The translations under genes and the position numbers were made by a program. This document shows positions 28,368 through 38,686 of a stretch of DNA of 64,000 bases, piece by piece. The notes below the pieces were generated by a model that saw only the letters and a list, made by a program, of their open reading frames with translations, did no database searches and was not told the origin of the DNA. Numbering within the stretch: position 1 is the first letter of the stretch; every line of letters starts with the position of its first letter. Origin of the DNA: Spartinivicinus marinus. Its GTDB lineage: Bacteria > Pseudomonadota > Gammaproteobacteria > Pseudomonadales > Zooshikellaceae. The stretch spans positions 930,001 to 994,000 of the forward strand of contig NZ_JAPJZK010000001.1 of assembly GCF_026309355.1 (NCBI RefSeq), in the 5' to 3' direction.

Positions 28368-30998
28368 TCAACCAGTGTTTCTCATCCCTGCTGCAATACC
28401 TGTTATCGTAACCATTAACGCCTGCTCAATCAGATCTGTTACTGATTCAGGGTTATTTCTAGCCCGGTAGAGCAGCTCTACTTGTAGTACATTCAACGGG
28501 TCTGTATATGGATTTCTTAGTGCAATTGACTGCTGCACCCATGGGTCATCAGCTAATAACACTTCTGATCCAGTAATTTGTTTAATAACAGATGCCGTAT
28601 GTGCCAACTGTTGTTGTAATTGCTCACCCAGTGGCTTTAATGCGACAGGTACTAAGCGATCATCATAATGAGCTGCCAGGGTTAAGTCCGCTTTAGCCAG
28701 AACCATTTCCAGCATGTTAACTCTGGCCCGAAAAAAAGGCCACTGGGTCATCATTTCCGTTAAAGTATCATGACCAGACTCAGCAAGCACTGCCTCCAGC
28801 GCTTCTCCGGCTCCAAGCCAAGAAGGAAGCATTAAACGGTTTTGGGTCCAGGCAAAAATCCAGGGGATAGCACGCAAACTTTCAATTCCACCTGCTTGTT
28901 TTCGTTTAGCAGGGCGACTGCCTAGCGGTAACTTTGCCAATTCTTGTTCTGGAGTAGCAGCACGAAAATAATCAACGAAGTCAGGTGTTTCTTTTACCGT
29001 TTTTCGATAAACACTTAATGACTTGTTTGCTATTTTGGCCATAGTATCACGCCAGTTATCAGCTGGAACTGGCGGTGGCAACAGTTTAGCCTCAATTGCA
29101 GCACACCAATAAAGCACCATACTTCTCACGGCGACATCAGGTAGACCAAACTTGAAGCGTATCATTTCTCCTTGCTCAGTCACCCGCATACCATAGTCCA
29201 GTGAACCAGGAGGCTGAGATAATATAGCGGCATGAGCTGGGCCACCCCCACGTCCAATAGTTCCACCTCTACCATGAAAAAGTACCAGTTTAACTTGATA
29301 CTTGCTGGCTACCTGCACCAGCTTTTCCTGTGCCTGATACTGTGCCCAGGCCGCCGTTAAAAAGCCTGCATCTTTAGCAGAGTCAGAATAACCAATCATG
29401 ACTTGCTGATAGCCATTAATATACTGCTGATACCACTCAACACTTAATAACCGATCAATACTCTCAGCCGCCTGATCAAGATCAGCAAGCGTTTCAAATA
29501 ATGGCACCACAGGTATTTTAAAGCCAACATCAGTTGCTTTGAGCAACAGCAATACAGCTAAGACATCAGATGGCTGACTGGCCATTGAAATTACATAACT
29601 CCCCATTGCAGTTGCCGGCTGTGCGGCAATTACCCGACAAGTATCCAGTAATTCTTGGGTTGCTGCTGAGGGTTGCCATTTGGTTGGAATTAATGGTCTT
29701 TTGCTAGATAGTTCCTGCAATAAAAACTGCTGTTTTTGTTGTTCATCCCACTCAGCATAATTACCAAGCTCTAAATAACTCACAATCTCAGCAATAGCCT
29801 CGGTATGACGACCTGCTTCTTGACGAATGTCCAACTTAACCAAATGCAGACCAAAACAATATGCTCGATATAGCGTGTCAAGTACCGGGCCATTTGCAAT
29901 GATTTCCATGCCACAATCAACTAATGATTGATAACATAATTCTAATGGCTGAATTAGCGCCTGGTCGTCAAGCAGCACATCTTCACTTGGACTGACGGGT
30001 ATATCTAATGATTGCTCAGCCCATAGTAGTGTGGCTTTTAAGCGATGTTTTAGTTGTTTTAATAGAGCACGATAGGGCTCATTAGCTTCTCCCACTTCTG
30101 CACGTAATGGCTCACTGCAAACCACCATTGATAATTCATCAATTAGCAGCTGAATATCTCTTAAGTATAAGTCTGCAGCCATCCAGCGAGATAACAGCAA
30201 CACTTCAGCCGTGACCTTGGCAGTTACATTGGGGTTACCATCTCTATCCCCTCCCATCCAAGAAGCAAATCGAATAGGAATCACCTGTTTTGTCAGCTTT
30301 ATATCAAGTACTGTTTCCAATTCCTTAGTTAATACCCGACAAAAAGCAGGTACCGCTGACCACAATGAGTTTTCAATCGTTGCAAATCCCCACTTGGCTT
30401 CATCTACAGGAGTAGGGCGATGCTGTCGAATTTCATTAGTATGCCAGGCTTGACTAATTAATTGAGCTAGCCGGTTGTGTAGACTTTCTTGCTTAGCTGA
30501 ATCACCATCATTGTCTTTTTCTGCTAAACAATTTGAAATAGCTTCATGTTTTTTAATTAATGTACGGCGAGTGACTTCTGTCGGGTGAGCAGTTAACACC
30601 AGCTCAATTGCCATTTGCTCAATAGACTCAGTAATAACCTGTTTATTCAAGGGCTGGGCTTTAAGCTTTTGCAATAATGCATTAATGGGGTTAGCTTGAA
30701 TGGTTTCATCTTGATAAAAAGGTGAAATGGTATGATATTGTTCAGCAATATTAGCTAAATTGAGAAACTGACTAAATGCGCGAGCTAATGGCAAAAGCTC
30801 ATCATCACTCAATTGCTGTAGCGCCTCACCTAACGCTTGATGATCAGGTGCTCCTTCAGCACGCTCAGATTTGGATAACCGTCTGATCCACTCAACTTTA
30901 CCTAAAAACTCATCACCTAAGTCATTTTTTATTGTCTGGCCAAGAAACTCACCCAGCAAATGAACATCATTCCACAGTGCAGCCTGTGAATCATTCAT
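28368..30998 (-). CDS. ppc: phosphoenolpyruvate carboxylase
   Basis: Anaplerotic carboxylation of phosphoenolpyruvate to oxaloacetate. 876 residues (E. coli 883). Catalytic His138 lies in VLTAHPTEVTRRTL at the E. coli position. The second active site block is FHGRGGTIGRGGGPAH, and the enzyme ends with the invariant MRNTG. ATG 30998 has AGGAG upstream. It sits downstream of mazG on the minus strand with 115 bases between. All hallmark residues are intact. Confidence 0.98.
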   Translation of the reverse strand: MNDSQAALWNDVHLLGEFLGQTIKNDLGDEFLGKVEWIRRLSKSERAEGAPDHQALGEALQQLSDDELLPLARAFSQFLNLANIAEQYHTISPFYQDETIQANPINALLQKLKAQPLNKQVITESIEQMAIELVLTAHPTEVTRRTLIKKHEAISNCLAEKDNDGDSAKQESLHNRLAQLISQAWHTNEIRQHRPTPVDEAKWGFATIENSLWSAVPAFCRVLTKELETVLDIKLTKQVIPIRFASWMGGDRDGNPNVTAKVTAEVLLLSRWMAADLYLRDIQLLIDELSMVVCSEPLRAEVGEANEPYRALLKQLKHRLKATLLWAEQSLDIPVSPSEDVLLDDQALIQPLELCYQSLVDCGMEIIANGPVLDTLYRAYCFGLHLVKLDIRQEAGRHTEAIAEIVSYLELGNYAEWDEQQKQQFLLQELSSKRPLIPTKWQPSAATQELLDTCRVIAAQPATAMGSYVISMASQPSDVLAVLLLLKATDVGFKIPVVPLFETLADLDQAAESIDRLLSVEWYQQYINGYQQVMIGYSDSAKDAGFLTAAWAQYQAQEKLVQVASKYQVKLVLFHGRGGTIGRGGGPAHAAILSQPPGSLDYGMRVTEQGEMIRFKFGLPDVAVRSMVLYWCAAIEAKLLPPPVPADNWRDTMAKIANKSLSVYRKTVKETPDFVDYFRAATPEQELAKLPLGSRPAKRKQAGGIESLRAIPWIFAWTQNRLMLPSWLGAGEALEAVLAESGHDTLTEMMTQWPFFRARVNMLEMVLAKADLTLAAHYDDRLVPVALKPLGEQLQQQLAHTASVIKQITGSEVLLADDPWVQQSIALRNPYTDPLNVLQVELLYRARNNPESVTDLIEQALMVTITGIAAGMRNTG

Positions 30999-31113
30999 TA
31001 AACTCTCCTATTTGTTACTCGCTTACTTCTATTGCTCGTCTATCTATTACTATTACTCGCCTGCGCATTACTTACTAGGGTTACACTTTTTGACATACAT
31101 TAAAAGTCATATA

Positions 31114-31944
31114 TTAGTTTTGATTATTTTCTTTCGCTTGGTTCCATAACCAATCCATTTCACTTAATGTCGCGTCCATTAATGTTTTATCTTGCTTAGT
31201 TAATTGCTGCTCTATCCAACTAAACCGCTTAATAAACTTATTATTGGTTTGCTCCAGGGCTTGCTCTGGATTAACGTTAAGATGCCGTGCCAGGTTTACA
31301 CAACAAAATAGCAAGTCTCCTAGCTCGGCTTCAATATTGTGCTGGTTATCTACTTCAAGCTCAGTTTCTAACTCAGTAAGTTCTTCTTTAAGTTTGGCTA
31401 TTACCAGTTTAACCTCATCCCAATCAAACCCCACTTTTGAAGCTTGCTTTTGTAATTTATAGGCTTTTATTAATGCTGGCAGCCCAACAGGCACCTCATC
31501 AATAAAATACTGCTCTTGTTTATTCTTTACCGATGCGGCTTGTTGTTTTTCTAATGTTTTAATTTTTTCCCAGCTAGCTGCTATTTGTTGCTCACTAATT
31601 TGCTCTTCTGGGCTGCGCTGAGAACTTAATGTTCCCTCAGGAAATACATGCGGATGACGACGGATAAGCTTTTCTACAAGGCGATTCACGATACTCTCAA
31701 AATTAAACCGCGACTCTTCTTTTGCCAGCTGAGCATAAAAAATAACTTGAAAAAGTAAGTCACCCAACTCTTCTTCTAAGTGCTCATAATCTTGTTTAGC
31801 TATCGCATCTGCAACCTCATAAGCCTCTTCTATCGTATGAGGAACAATTGTCCGGTAGCTTTGTTTAATATCCCATGGGCAACCTAGTTCTGGGTCTCGT
31901 AACCGCTGCATTAAATATAATAAATCTTCAGTTGTATACTTCAT
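31114..31944 (-). CDS. mazG: nucleoside triphosphate pyrophosphohydrolase MazG
   Basis: Hydrolyses (d)NTPs to NMPs and pyrophosphate, a house-cleaning activity also tied to the stringent response. 276 residues in two MazG repeats: the first with GCPWDIKQSYRTIVPHTIEEAYEV and EELGDLLFQVIF, the second with VGFDWDEVKLVIAKLKEEL and EAELGDLLFCCVNLARHL. Both have the EExxD-type metal ligands. It follows relA, as in E. coli and Pseudomonas, with a strong hairpin in the gap. Confidence 0.96.
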   Translation of the reverse strand: MKYTTEDLLYLMQRLRDPELGCPWDIKQSYRTIVPHTIEEAYEVADAIAKQDYEHLEEELGDLLFQVIFYAQLAKEESRFNFESIVNRLVEKLIRRHPHVFPEGTLSSQRSPEEQISEQQIAASWEKIKTLEKQQAASVKNKQEQYFIDEVPVGLPALIKAYKLQKQASKVGFDWDEVKLVIAKLKEELTELETELEVDNQHNIEAELGDLLFCCVNLARHLNVNPEQALEQTNNKFIKRFSWIEQQLTKQDKTLMDATLSEMDWLWNQAKENNQN

Positions 31945-31973
31945 AGAATCAACCAGGTTATACGGCTAATAAG

Positions 31974-32007
31974 AGGTTTTTAGGGCAAAAAAACTCCCTA
32001 AAAACCT
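31974..32007. terminator. strong hairpin between relA and mazG
   Basis: AGGTTTTTAGGG and CCCTAAAAACCT form a perfect 12-bp stem with a 10-base A-rich (on minus, T-rich) loop, 33 bases after the relA stop. No T-run follows, so it may stabilise or process the relA-mazG transcript. Its core TTTTTAGGG recurs in the inverted ends of the dispersed repeat at 2603-2743. Confidence 0.55.
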
Positions 32008-32039
32008 TCGTGAAAGCTATACCTATCATATCAAGTTCA

Positions 32040-34280
32040 TCAGTGCTGTTTATCCCTAACTACTTCAATAACATTGGATACTTGATTAATTTTGGCTAAC
32101 ACCCTGCCTAATGCCTGTAAACTACTTACTTCAATAGTTAGCTTCATCACAGCTAAATTGTCATCCTTATCTGACTGTGTATTCACAGCTAATACATTGA
32201 CTTTCTCATTCGCCAAAACAATCGTAATATCTCGTAGCAGGCCAGATCGGTCGTAAGCTTTTATCAATACATTAACAGGGTATATGTTTACCTGTTCACT
32301 GACCCAGCCAACCTCAATAAACCGCACAGGCTCTTTTTCTTGAAGCTGCAATGCCGTCGGGCAATCTTGACGATGAATCGTCACGCCTCGTCCAACAGTA
32401 ATATATCCAACAATATCATCGCCAGGTAGTGGGTGGCAGCAGCCAGCCATTTGAGTAAGTAGATTACCCACACCACTCACAATAACATCACTGTCTACAA
32501 CTTTACTATGCTGACTGGGGCGAGCTTTTAACTCAAACTCTTTGACATCCTTAGGCTCTACTAATTGCTGTGCTGCATTAATGACATGGTTTTGTTTTAA
32601 GTCACCAGCACCCACTGCTGCATACATATCATCCGCTGTTTGATAATTAACTTTACTGGCCAGCTCATCGTAGTCCTCAATTTTTAATGCCAACCGCTTA
32701 AGCTCTCGTTCAAGCTGTGCTCGACCAGCAAAAATATTATGTTCCCGATCCTGCTCTTTAAACCAATGGGTAATTTTAGCTCTGGCTCTTGACGTTGTAA
32801 CATAACCTAAATTGGGGTTTAACCAGTCCCGACTTGGGCTAGCGCCTGGGCCTGTTAAAATCTCAACCTGATCACCTGTTCTCAAAGTATGATTCAGTGG
32901 CACTATTCGTCCACCCACTTTAGCTCCACGACAGGTATTACCCACTTCAGTATGAATTCGGTAAGCAAAATCTATTGGTGTGGCTCCTAAAGACAAATCA
33001 ACTACATGACCATCTTTGGTAAATACATAAATGCGATCAGGCTCAATATCAGCACGTAGTTGATCAGCAAGATCCTCCATGTCACCAATTTCTTCATGCC
33101 ACTCCAGTACCTGCCTTAGCCAGGCAATTTTTTCTTCATAGCTATCACTAGCAGAATTAATATCTGTACCCTTATAAAGCCAGTGAGCACAAACCCCCTT
33201 TTCTGCTTCTTCATGCATGTTATAAGTGCGGATTTGTACTTCAAGATTTTTGCCATCAGGGCCTATAACTGCCGTATGTAATGACCGGTAGCCATTTTCT
33301 TTTGGTGTGGCAATATAGTCGTCAAATTCTTTGGGGATATGCTTCCATAAGGAATGGATAATACCTAATGTGGCGTAGCAGTCTCTTACTTCAGGCACTA
33401 ATACTCTCACAGCCCTGACATCATAGACTTCTCTAAACTCAATACCTTTACGGCGCATTTTGCGCCAAATACTATAAATATGTTTTGCACGCCCAGTGAT
33501 GTCAGATTCTATGCCCGCTGCGGTGAGCGATGTTTTTAGTGCTTTTATTGCATTAGCAATATATTGTTCTCGATCGACCCGCCGTTCATCCAATAGCCGG
33601 GCAATTTTTTTATAATCTTGAGGTTTCAAGTAACGAAAAGAAAGATCTTCCAGCTCCCACTTGATATAACCAATGCCCAACCGATGAGCCAAAGGCGCAT
33701 AGATATTAAATACTTCTTGCGCCACTCGCCGTCGCTTTTCTTTATCAGCATGTTTGACAGCCCTGATTGCGCAGGTCCGCTCAGCCAGTTTAATCAGTGC
33801 GACTCTTACATCATCAATCACTGATACCAGCATTTTCCGTACTTTATCTAATTGGCCATGCTCCTGACCCAGTACTCTATTGCGGTTATGCATTTGTAAA
33901 GAACTAATTGCCGCCATACCTAGCACACCTTCAATTAGCTTGGCGACACGTCCTCCAAATTGCTCTTTAACCTTTTTAATCGGTAATTTATGCTCTCTAA
34001 CACCACGATAGAGAATAGCGGCAATCAGGCTTTCCTGGTCAAGATTTAATTCAGAAAGAATTTGTGCCATCTCCAGCCCAGTACGAAAGCTGCTGGCACC
34101 CTCAACCCAAATATTTTTTTCTGAGCTTGCTTCTAACTCCGCTTGTTTACTAATACTACAAGCCAGCCGAACCTGCTCCATATCTTTAATATTGGCATCC
34201 TGACTAAATCGAGACAGCCAGGCGTCAATATTGACAGAACCATCTTCATGTATAGGGTGTTCTTCACGTACTTTAACCAT
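32040..34280 (-). CDS. relA: GTP pyrophosphokinase RelA
   Basis: Ribosome-associated (p)ppGpp synthetase of the stringent response. 746 residues. The N-terminal hydrolase-like domain is inactive: AAILYRGVREHKLP appears where SpoT has His-Asp, which marks RelA and not SpoT. The synthetase domain holds FREVYDVRAVRVLV, ENGYRSLHTAVIGP and EVQIRTYNMHEEAEKG. A TGS domain (DRIYVFTKDGHVVDLSLGATPIDFAYRIH), a Cys/His segment (MAGCCHPLPGDDIVGYI) and a C-terminal ACT domain follow. Confidence 0.98.
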   Translation of the reverse strand: MVKVREEHPIHEDGSVNIDAWLSRFSQDANIKDMEQVRLACSISKQAELEASSEKNIWVEGASSFRTGLEMAQILSELNLDQESLIAAILYRGVREHKLPIKKVKEQFGGRVAKLIEGVLGMAAISSLQMHNRNRVLGQEHGQLDKVRKMLVSVIDDVRVALIKLAERTCAIRAVKHADKEKRRRVAQEVFNIYAPLAHRLGIGYIKWELEDLSFRYLKPQDYKKIARLLDERRVDREQYIANAIKALKTSLTAAGIESDITGRAKHIYSIWRKMRRKGIEFREVYDVRAVRVLVPEVRDCYATLGIIHSLWKHIPKEFDDYIATPKENGYRSLHTAVIGPDGKNLEVQIRTYNMHEEAEKGVCAHWLYKGTDINSASDSYEEKIAWLRQVLEWHEEIGDMEDLADQLRADIEPDRIYVFTKDGHVVDLSLGATPIDFAYRIHTEVGNTCRGAKVGGRIVPLNHTLRTGDQVEILTGPGASPSRDWLNPNLGYVTTSRARAKITHWFKEQDREHNIFAGRAQLERELKRLALKIEDYDELASKVNYQTADDMYAAVGAGDLKQNHVINAAQQLVEPKDVKEFELKARPSQHSKVVDSDVIVSGVGNLLTQMAGCCHPLPGDDIVGYITVGRGVTIHRQDCPTALQLQEKEPVRFIEVGWVSEQVNIYPVNVLIKAYDRSGLLRDITIVLANEKVNVLAVNTQSDKDDNLAVMKLTIEVSSLQALGRVLAKINQVSNVIEVVRDKQH

Positions 34281-34729
34281 GAGTGATCCACTGATCCGTT
34301 CTAGTGTTGCATTCTGTCATTAAGAATGCACCAGTAGCCTGTTTAACCATTACGAAAGCACTGCCTGATAATCATTCAAATGAAAATCAACTGAGTATTA
34401 TTAAAATTTTTGACTTAACCTCAGCGTATGTCATTCAAGGCCTCTTGTTATAACTAGTGGAAATATATACAAAAGTCATAATGCACTTGGCTAATTTTTG
34501 CTACACCCATAGTTTTCATTTAAAAGCACCTGCTCACATGACTACTGCTTATAAGACTACAGATAGCTACATTAGTGCTTCGCTAAACAGCCTTCTTAGC
34601 GATAAGTTAATAGTTAAGTATTACAGCCAACCATATTAACTTATTTTTTGTCAATTATGACTAAGCAATGAGTATAAGTTTATTAAATGGCTATTTAACA
34701 GGCAGGAGTAGCAAGTAGTCAGTGCAATA
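34281..34729. other. gap between cysM and relA, where rlmD would be expected
   Basis: 449 bases with no supported gene. In Pseudomonas an rRNA methyltransferase gene (rlmD) lies between cysM and relA; here nothing coding is left. One 60-codon frame on the plus strand has no RBS or domain and is not called. Confidence 0.5.
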
Positions 34730-34754
34730 TTCTCGTAACACCTGGTTACGAGAA
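34730..34754 (-). terminator. probable terminator of cysM
   Basis: TTCTCGTAAC, a 5-base loop and GTTACGAGAA form a perfect 10-bp stem, 12 bases past the cysM stop; only TATT follows on the minus strand. Confidence 0.6.
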
Positions 34755-34766
34755 CACTATCAGGTA

Positions 34767-35666
34767 TTATTTTGAACTAAATACACCAGTTGATAAATAC
34801 CGATCACCTCGATCACAAATAATGGCGACAATCGTCGCATTTTCAACCTGTTGAGCTATTTTCAATGCAGCGGCTACTGCACCACCTGAGGATACACCAC
34901 AGAAGATGCCCTCTTCTTGAGCCAACCTGCGCATTGCAACTTCTGCTTCCTGCTGCGTGATATCCATTACCTGATCAACACGCTCAGGTTCAAAAATAGT
35001 TGGTAAGTAAGCTTTTGGCCACCGCCGAATTCCTGGAATACTGGCCCCTTCCGCTGGCTGTAGACCAATAATTTGTACTGCTGGATTCTGCTCCTTTAAA
35101 TAGCGCGAGGTTCCCATTATAGTGCCAGTGGTCCCCATTGAACTGATAAAGTGGGTGATTTCTCCTTGGGTTTGTTCCCATATTTCTGGTCCTGTACCCA
35201 AATAATGTGCTAAAGGGTTTGCTTTATTAGCAAACTGGTTCAGCACCAAGCCTTTGCCTTCTCGTTCCATTTGCTCTGCTAAATCACGCGCTCCTTCCAT
35301 TCCTTGTTCCTGGCTAACACTAATTAGTTCTGCGCCATAGGCCGACATAGCAGAGCGTCGTTCTTCACTCATATTGTCAGGCATAATTAACACCATTCGA
35401 TAGCCTTTAATTGCAGCCGCCATCGCCAAGGCAATTCCTGTATTACCACTAGTTGCCTCAATAAGTGTATCACTAGGTTTAATTGCCCCCAGTCGCTCCG
35501 CTTCATTAATCATCATTAATGCAGGGCGGTCTTTGACTGAACCTGCTGGATTGTTTCCCTCCAACTTAACGAGTACATGATTCGTAGTATTGCCCGTCAA
35601 TCTTTGTAATCGAACCAAAGGAGTATTACCAACCAGTGACTCAATGGTGGGATAATTTACCGCCAT
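34767..35666 (-). CDS. cysM: cysteine synthase B (O-acetylserine sulfhydrylase)
   Basis: Pyridoxal-phosphate enzyme making cysteine from O-acetylserine and sulfide or thiosulfate. 299 residues, the CysM length. PLP lysine Lys45 in NPAGSVKDRPA; substrate loop EATSGNTGIALA; phosphate-binding glycine loop SSMGTTGTIMG; C-terminal GVSSGGAVAAAL. The RRWPKAYLP stretch is the CysM-type lid, which separates it from CysK. GAGG precedes ATG 35666. It is divergent from gacS/barA with 136-190 bases between, as in Pseudomonas. Confidence 0.96.
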   Translation of the reverse strand: MAVNYPTIESLVGNTPLVRLQRLTGNTTNHVLVKLEGNNPAGSVKDRPALMMINEAERLGAIKPSDTLIEATSGNTGIALAMAAAIKGYRMVLIMPDNMSEERRSAMSAYGAELISVSQEQGMEGARDLAEQMEREGKGLVLNQFANKANPLAHYLGTGPEIWEQTQGEITHFISSMGTTGTIMGTSRYLKEQNPAVQIIGLQPAEGASIPGIRRWPKAYLPTIFEPERVDQVMDITQQEAEVAMRRLAQEEGIFCGVSSGGAVAAALKIAQQVENATIVAIICDRGDRYLSTGVFSSK

Positions 35667-35856
35667 GCTTTATCCTCATCTAGAATTTATAACTTCTCCG
35701 ATAATAAGCTGTCAGCAGAAGAACTGTTAATATTGAAAAACTATAAAGTTACATCTGTTCAACATAAGCAGCTAGTTTATTATACTGATCTGTCATACTT
35801 AGATGTATACCCAAAACACAGGGTATGTTCAGCTTACTAAAGGTACCGTATCTATT

Positions 35857-38679
35857 ATGCTAAAGCAGCAAGGTATAAAAAGTCGTGTTTTGGCGCTTGC
35901 TTTGATTCCTACTATTAGTATTTCACTGATTTTAGGTACTTTCTTTACCTTAGCCCGTATCAACGACTTAGATGCTTTATTGCTAGAACGCAGTCAAACC
36001 ACTATTCAACAACTAATTCCAATCACAGAACATACTTTATCATTAGATAATTTGAGTCTTATTCAAGAGATTGCCAGCTCTGCACTAGAAAAAAATGATG
36101 TCAGATCAGTCAGTCTATTTTCCCACACTAAAGTCGCCCTTGCCCATGCTGGTCCAAAAATTCAATTTAAGGACAGCCAGGAAAACTACTTTCTAACCCG
36201 TCCTTTTCATACCTTAAACAAGCAGTCTCTACTGATCAGCACTCCCATTTATGCAAAACCTACTTTATCACCTGTTAACACTGAAACAGCGCTTAGCAGT
36301 GGAGGAGAAAAAGTGTTATTAGGGTGGCTGATGGCTGAGTTTTCTCGCAGTAATACTGAAATTAAAAAATATCAAACCATCCTTGCTAGCGGTTTACTGA
36401 TTCTTTCAGGAGTTTTAATCAACCTGTTTTTAGCATTAAAAATGGGCCAAAACATAACAGGCCCGCTAATGAAAATAATTAGTGCGGTTAATCATATGCG
36501 TGAAGGCAATCTGGATACTCGTATTAACACCAACACTGGTGGCGAGTTACGGGCATTAGAAACGGGTATTAACGCTATGGTCGCATCACTCCAACGTGGC
36601 CAGTTGGAAATGCAACAAAATATTGAACAGTCAACCAAAGACCTTCAAGAAACCCTTGAAACGATTGAAATCCAGAATATTGAACTGGATATGGCTCGTA
36701 AAGAAGCACTAGAAGCAAGCCGTATTAAATCAGAATTCCTTGCCAACATGAGCCATGAAATTAGAACGCCTCTAAATGGTATTATTGGTTTCACTAACTT
36801 GCTACTGCGCTCCAAACTCAATGATCGACAATTTGAGTACCTCAGTACAATCCAAAAATCATCAGAAGGATTACTATCGATCATTAATGATGTGCTCGAC
36901 TTTTCAAAAATTGAAGCAGGTAAATTAGAGCTGGAAAGTATTCCTATCAATTTAAGAGAAAGTGTTGAAGAGGTACTAACGATTTTAGCACCCAGTGCCC
37001 ATGATAAATCTTTGGAACTGATTCCTCTCATCTATTCTGACACGCCTATTCACCTAATGGGAGACCCCCTACGGTTAAAACAAATTCTGACCAACCTGGT
37101 CAGTAATGCTATTAAATTTACTAATGACGGCTCTATTGTTGTGAGAGCCATGCTTGAAGATGAAAAAAATAACCTTGTAACAATTAAAATCAGTGTTACC
37201 GATACGGGTATAGGCCTTTCTAACAAGCAGCAAAAGGAGTTATTTAAAGCCTTTTCTCAAGCCGATACCTCTACTACTCGAAATATTGGCGGTACTGGGC
37301 TTGGTCTGGTTATCTCCAAGCGACTTGCACAACAGATGTCGGGAGAAGTAGGCGTAGAAAGTGAGTTAGGTAAAGGCTCTACATTTTGGTTTACCTTAAC
37401 GGTACCAAAAGCTAATGAACCTACCTTAAAAGAGCATTTCCCTGCATTCTCCAATACCCATGTCCTAGTAATGGAGCATCATGATCTTGCCAGACAAGCA
37501 ATTGTTCACCTACTTTCTGAGTATGACTTAAATGTTGATAGCTGTGCTAATCAATCCTGCTTAGAAGAAAAAACGCAAGAGGCCAAAGCCCAGGGAAAAA
37601 CCTATGATGCATTAGTGGTTAGTCATCACCCGGCTTATTTAGATTTAGAAAAAATAAGGTCATTAATTAAAGCAGCCAATAAAAATAAACAGTATTTGGT
37701 AATTTTGGCTCATACCAATAAAGAAGAGGCAATTAATAATATACTAGACCAACATAATAATGCTCTTTGCATTGTTAAGCCTCTATGTCACAACCGGCTA
37801 TATCGAGCGCTTTCTTATTTATTACTTGAGAAAAGTAAACTCCCTCAAGGCAGCCAAAGCAATATTGCCCGACGTATTAACCAGGCTATTACACGCCAAC
37901 CACATATACTAGCAGTAGATGACAACCCAGCCAATTTACGCTTGGTTACTGCATTACTAGAAGACCTTGGAGCTAAAGTAACAGCGGTAGACTCAGGCAC
38001 TAAAGCGATTATTAAAACCAAGCAATACCACTTTGACCTTATTTTTATGGATGTACAAATGCCTCATATGGACGGCCTGGAAACAACCCGTAGAGTCCGC
38101 GAAAGAGAACTATCAGAGCGACGCATTCCAATCATAGCACTCACCGCCCACGCACTGGCAGAAGAAAAAAAACAGCTATTACTAGCTGGCATGGATGACT
38201 ACATGACCAAGCCTATTAATGAAAATCAATTACAACACATCATAAAAAAATGGACAGGCTTACATGTAGCGCCTATTAAAGGTACGGATTATCTAAATGA
38301 TACAAGTCATGCTGAACCTGAAACCAAAGTAGTAGACTTAACAGAAGGAATAAAGTTAGCTGGTGGAAAAGAAGATCTTGCCAACGATATGTTATCGATG
38401 CTGTTTGAAAATTTAAAAAATGAACAGGAACAAATAAGAGCATTATATCGTAATAAACAATGGCCAAGGCTACTGGAAGTTGTTCACAAACTACATGGCG
38501 CTACTCGTTATTGTGGTGTCCCTCTATTACGTAGTGCTTGTAATAATATGGAAACCATATTAAAAGCTTCTGAAAAAAATAAAGAAGAAAGACGTAAAGT
38601 GGCAGGTGCCATGGAAGAGCTAATTGAGCAAATTGAGCAGCTGTTAGATTGGCAGCGAAGACATGAAGGCACAGAATAA
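35857..38679 (+). CDS. gacS: hybrid sensor histidine kinase GacS/BarA
   Basis: Membrane kinase of the GacS-GacA (BarA-UvrY) system that drives Csr/Rsm small RNAs. 940 residues from ATG 35857, which begins MLKQQGIKSRVLALALIPT as in Pseudomonas GacS; the frame is open 18 codons earlier. Order: membrane helix 1 (about 10-32), periplasmic sensor, helix 2 (about 173-195), HAMP, HisKA with His300 in MSHEIRTPLNG, HATPase, a receiver-like domain lacking its phospho-acceptor aspartate, a full receiver with Asp732 in MDVQMPHMDG, and HPt with His877. Convergent with recO, only 7 bases apart. Confidence 0.94.
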   Translation: MLKQQGIKSRVLALALIPTISISLILGTFFTLARINDLDALLLERSQTTIQQLIPITEHTLSLDNLSLIQEIASSALEKNDVRSVSLFSHTKVALAHAGPKIQFKDSQENYFLTRPFHTLNKQSLLISTPIYAKPTLSPVNTETALSSGGEKVLLGWLMAEFSRSNTEIKKYQTILASGLLILSGVLINLFLALKMGQNITGPLMKIISAVNHMREGNLDTRINTNTGGELRALETGINAMVASLQRGQLEMQQNIEQSTKDLQETLETIEIQNIELDMARKEALEASRIKSEFLANMSHEIRTPLNGIIGFTNLLLRSKLNDRQFEYLSTIQKSSEGLLSIINDVLDFSKIEAGKLELESIPINLRESVEEVLTILAPSAHDKSLELIPLIYSDTPIHLMGDPLRLKQILTNLVSNAIKFTNDGSIVVRAMLEDEKNNLVTIKISVTDTGIGLSNKQQKELFKAFSQADTSTTRNIGGTGLGLVISKRLAQQMSGEVGVESELGKGSTFWFTLTVPKANEPTLKEHFPAFSNTHVLVMEHHDLARQAIVHLLSEYDLNVDSCANQSCLEEKTQEAKAQGKTYDALVVSHHPAYLDLEKIRSLIKAANKNKQYLVILAHTNKEEAINNILDQHNNALCIVKPLCHNRLYRALSYLLLEKSKLPQGSQSNIARRINQAITRQPHILAVDDNPANLRLVTALLEDLGAKVTAVDSGTKAIIKTKQYHFDLIFMDVQMPHMDGLETTRRVRERELSERRIPIIALTAHALAEEKKQLLLAGMDDYMTKPINENQLQHIIKKWTGLHVAPIKGTDYLNDTSHAEPETKVVDLTEGIKLAGGKEDLANDMLSMLFENLKNEQEQIRALYRNKQWPRLLEVVHKLHGATRYCGVPLLRSACNNMETILKASEKNKEERRKVAGAMEELIEQIEQLLDWQRRHEGTE

Positions 38680-38686
38680 ACAAATA

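Noticed and set aside
34457-34639. 60-codon plus-strand frame in the cysM-relA gap
   Set aside because: No ribosome-binding site, no recognisable domain, and codon use not convincing.
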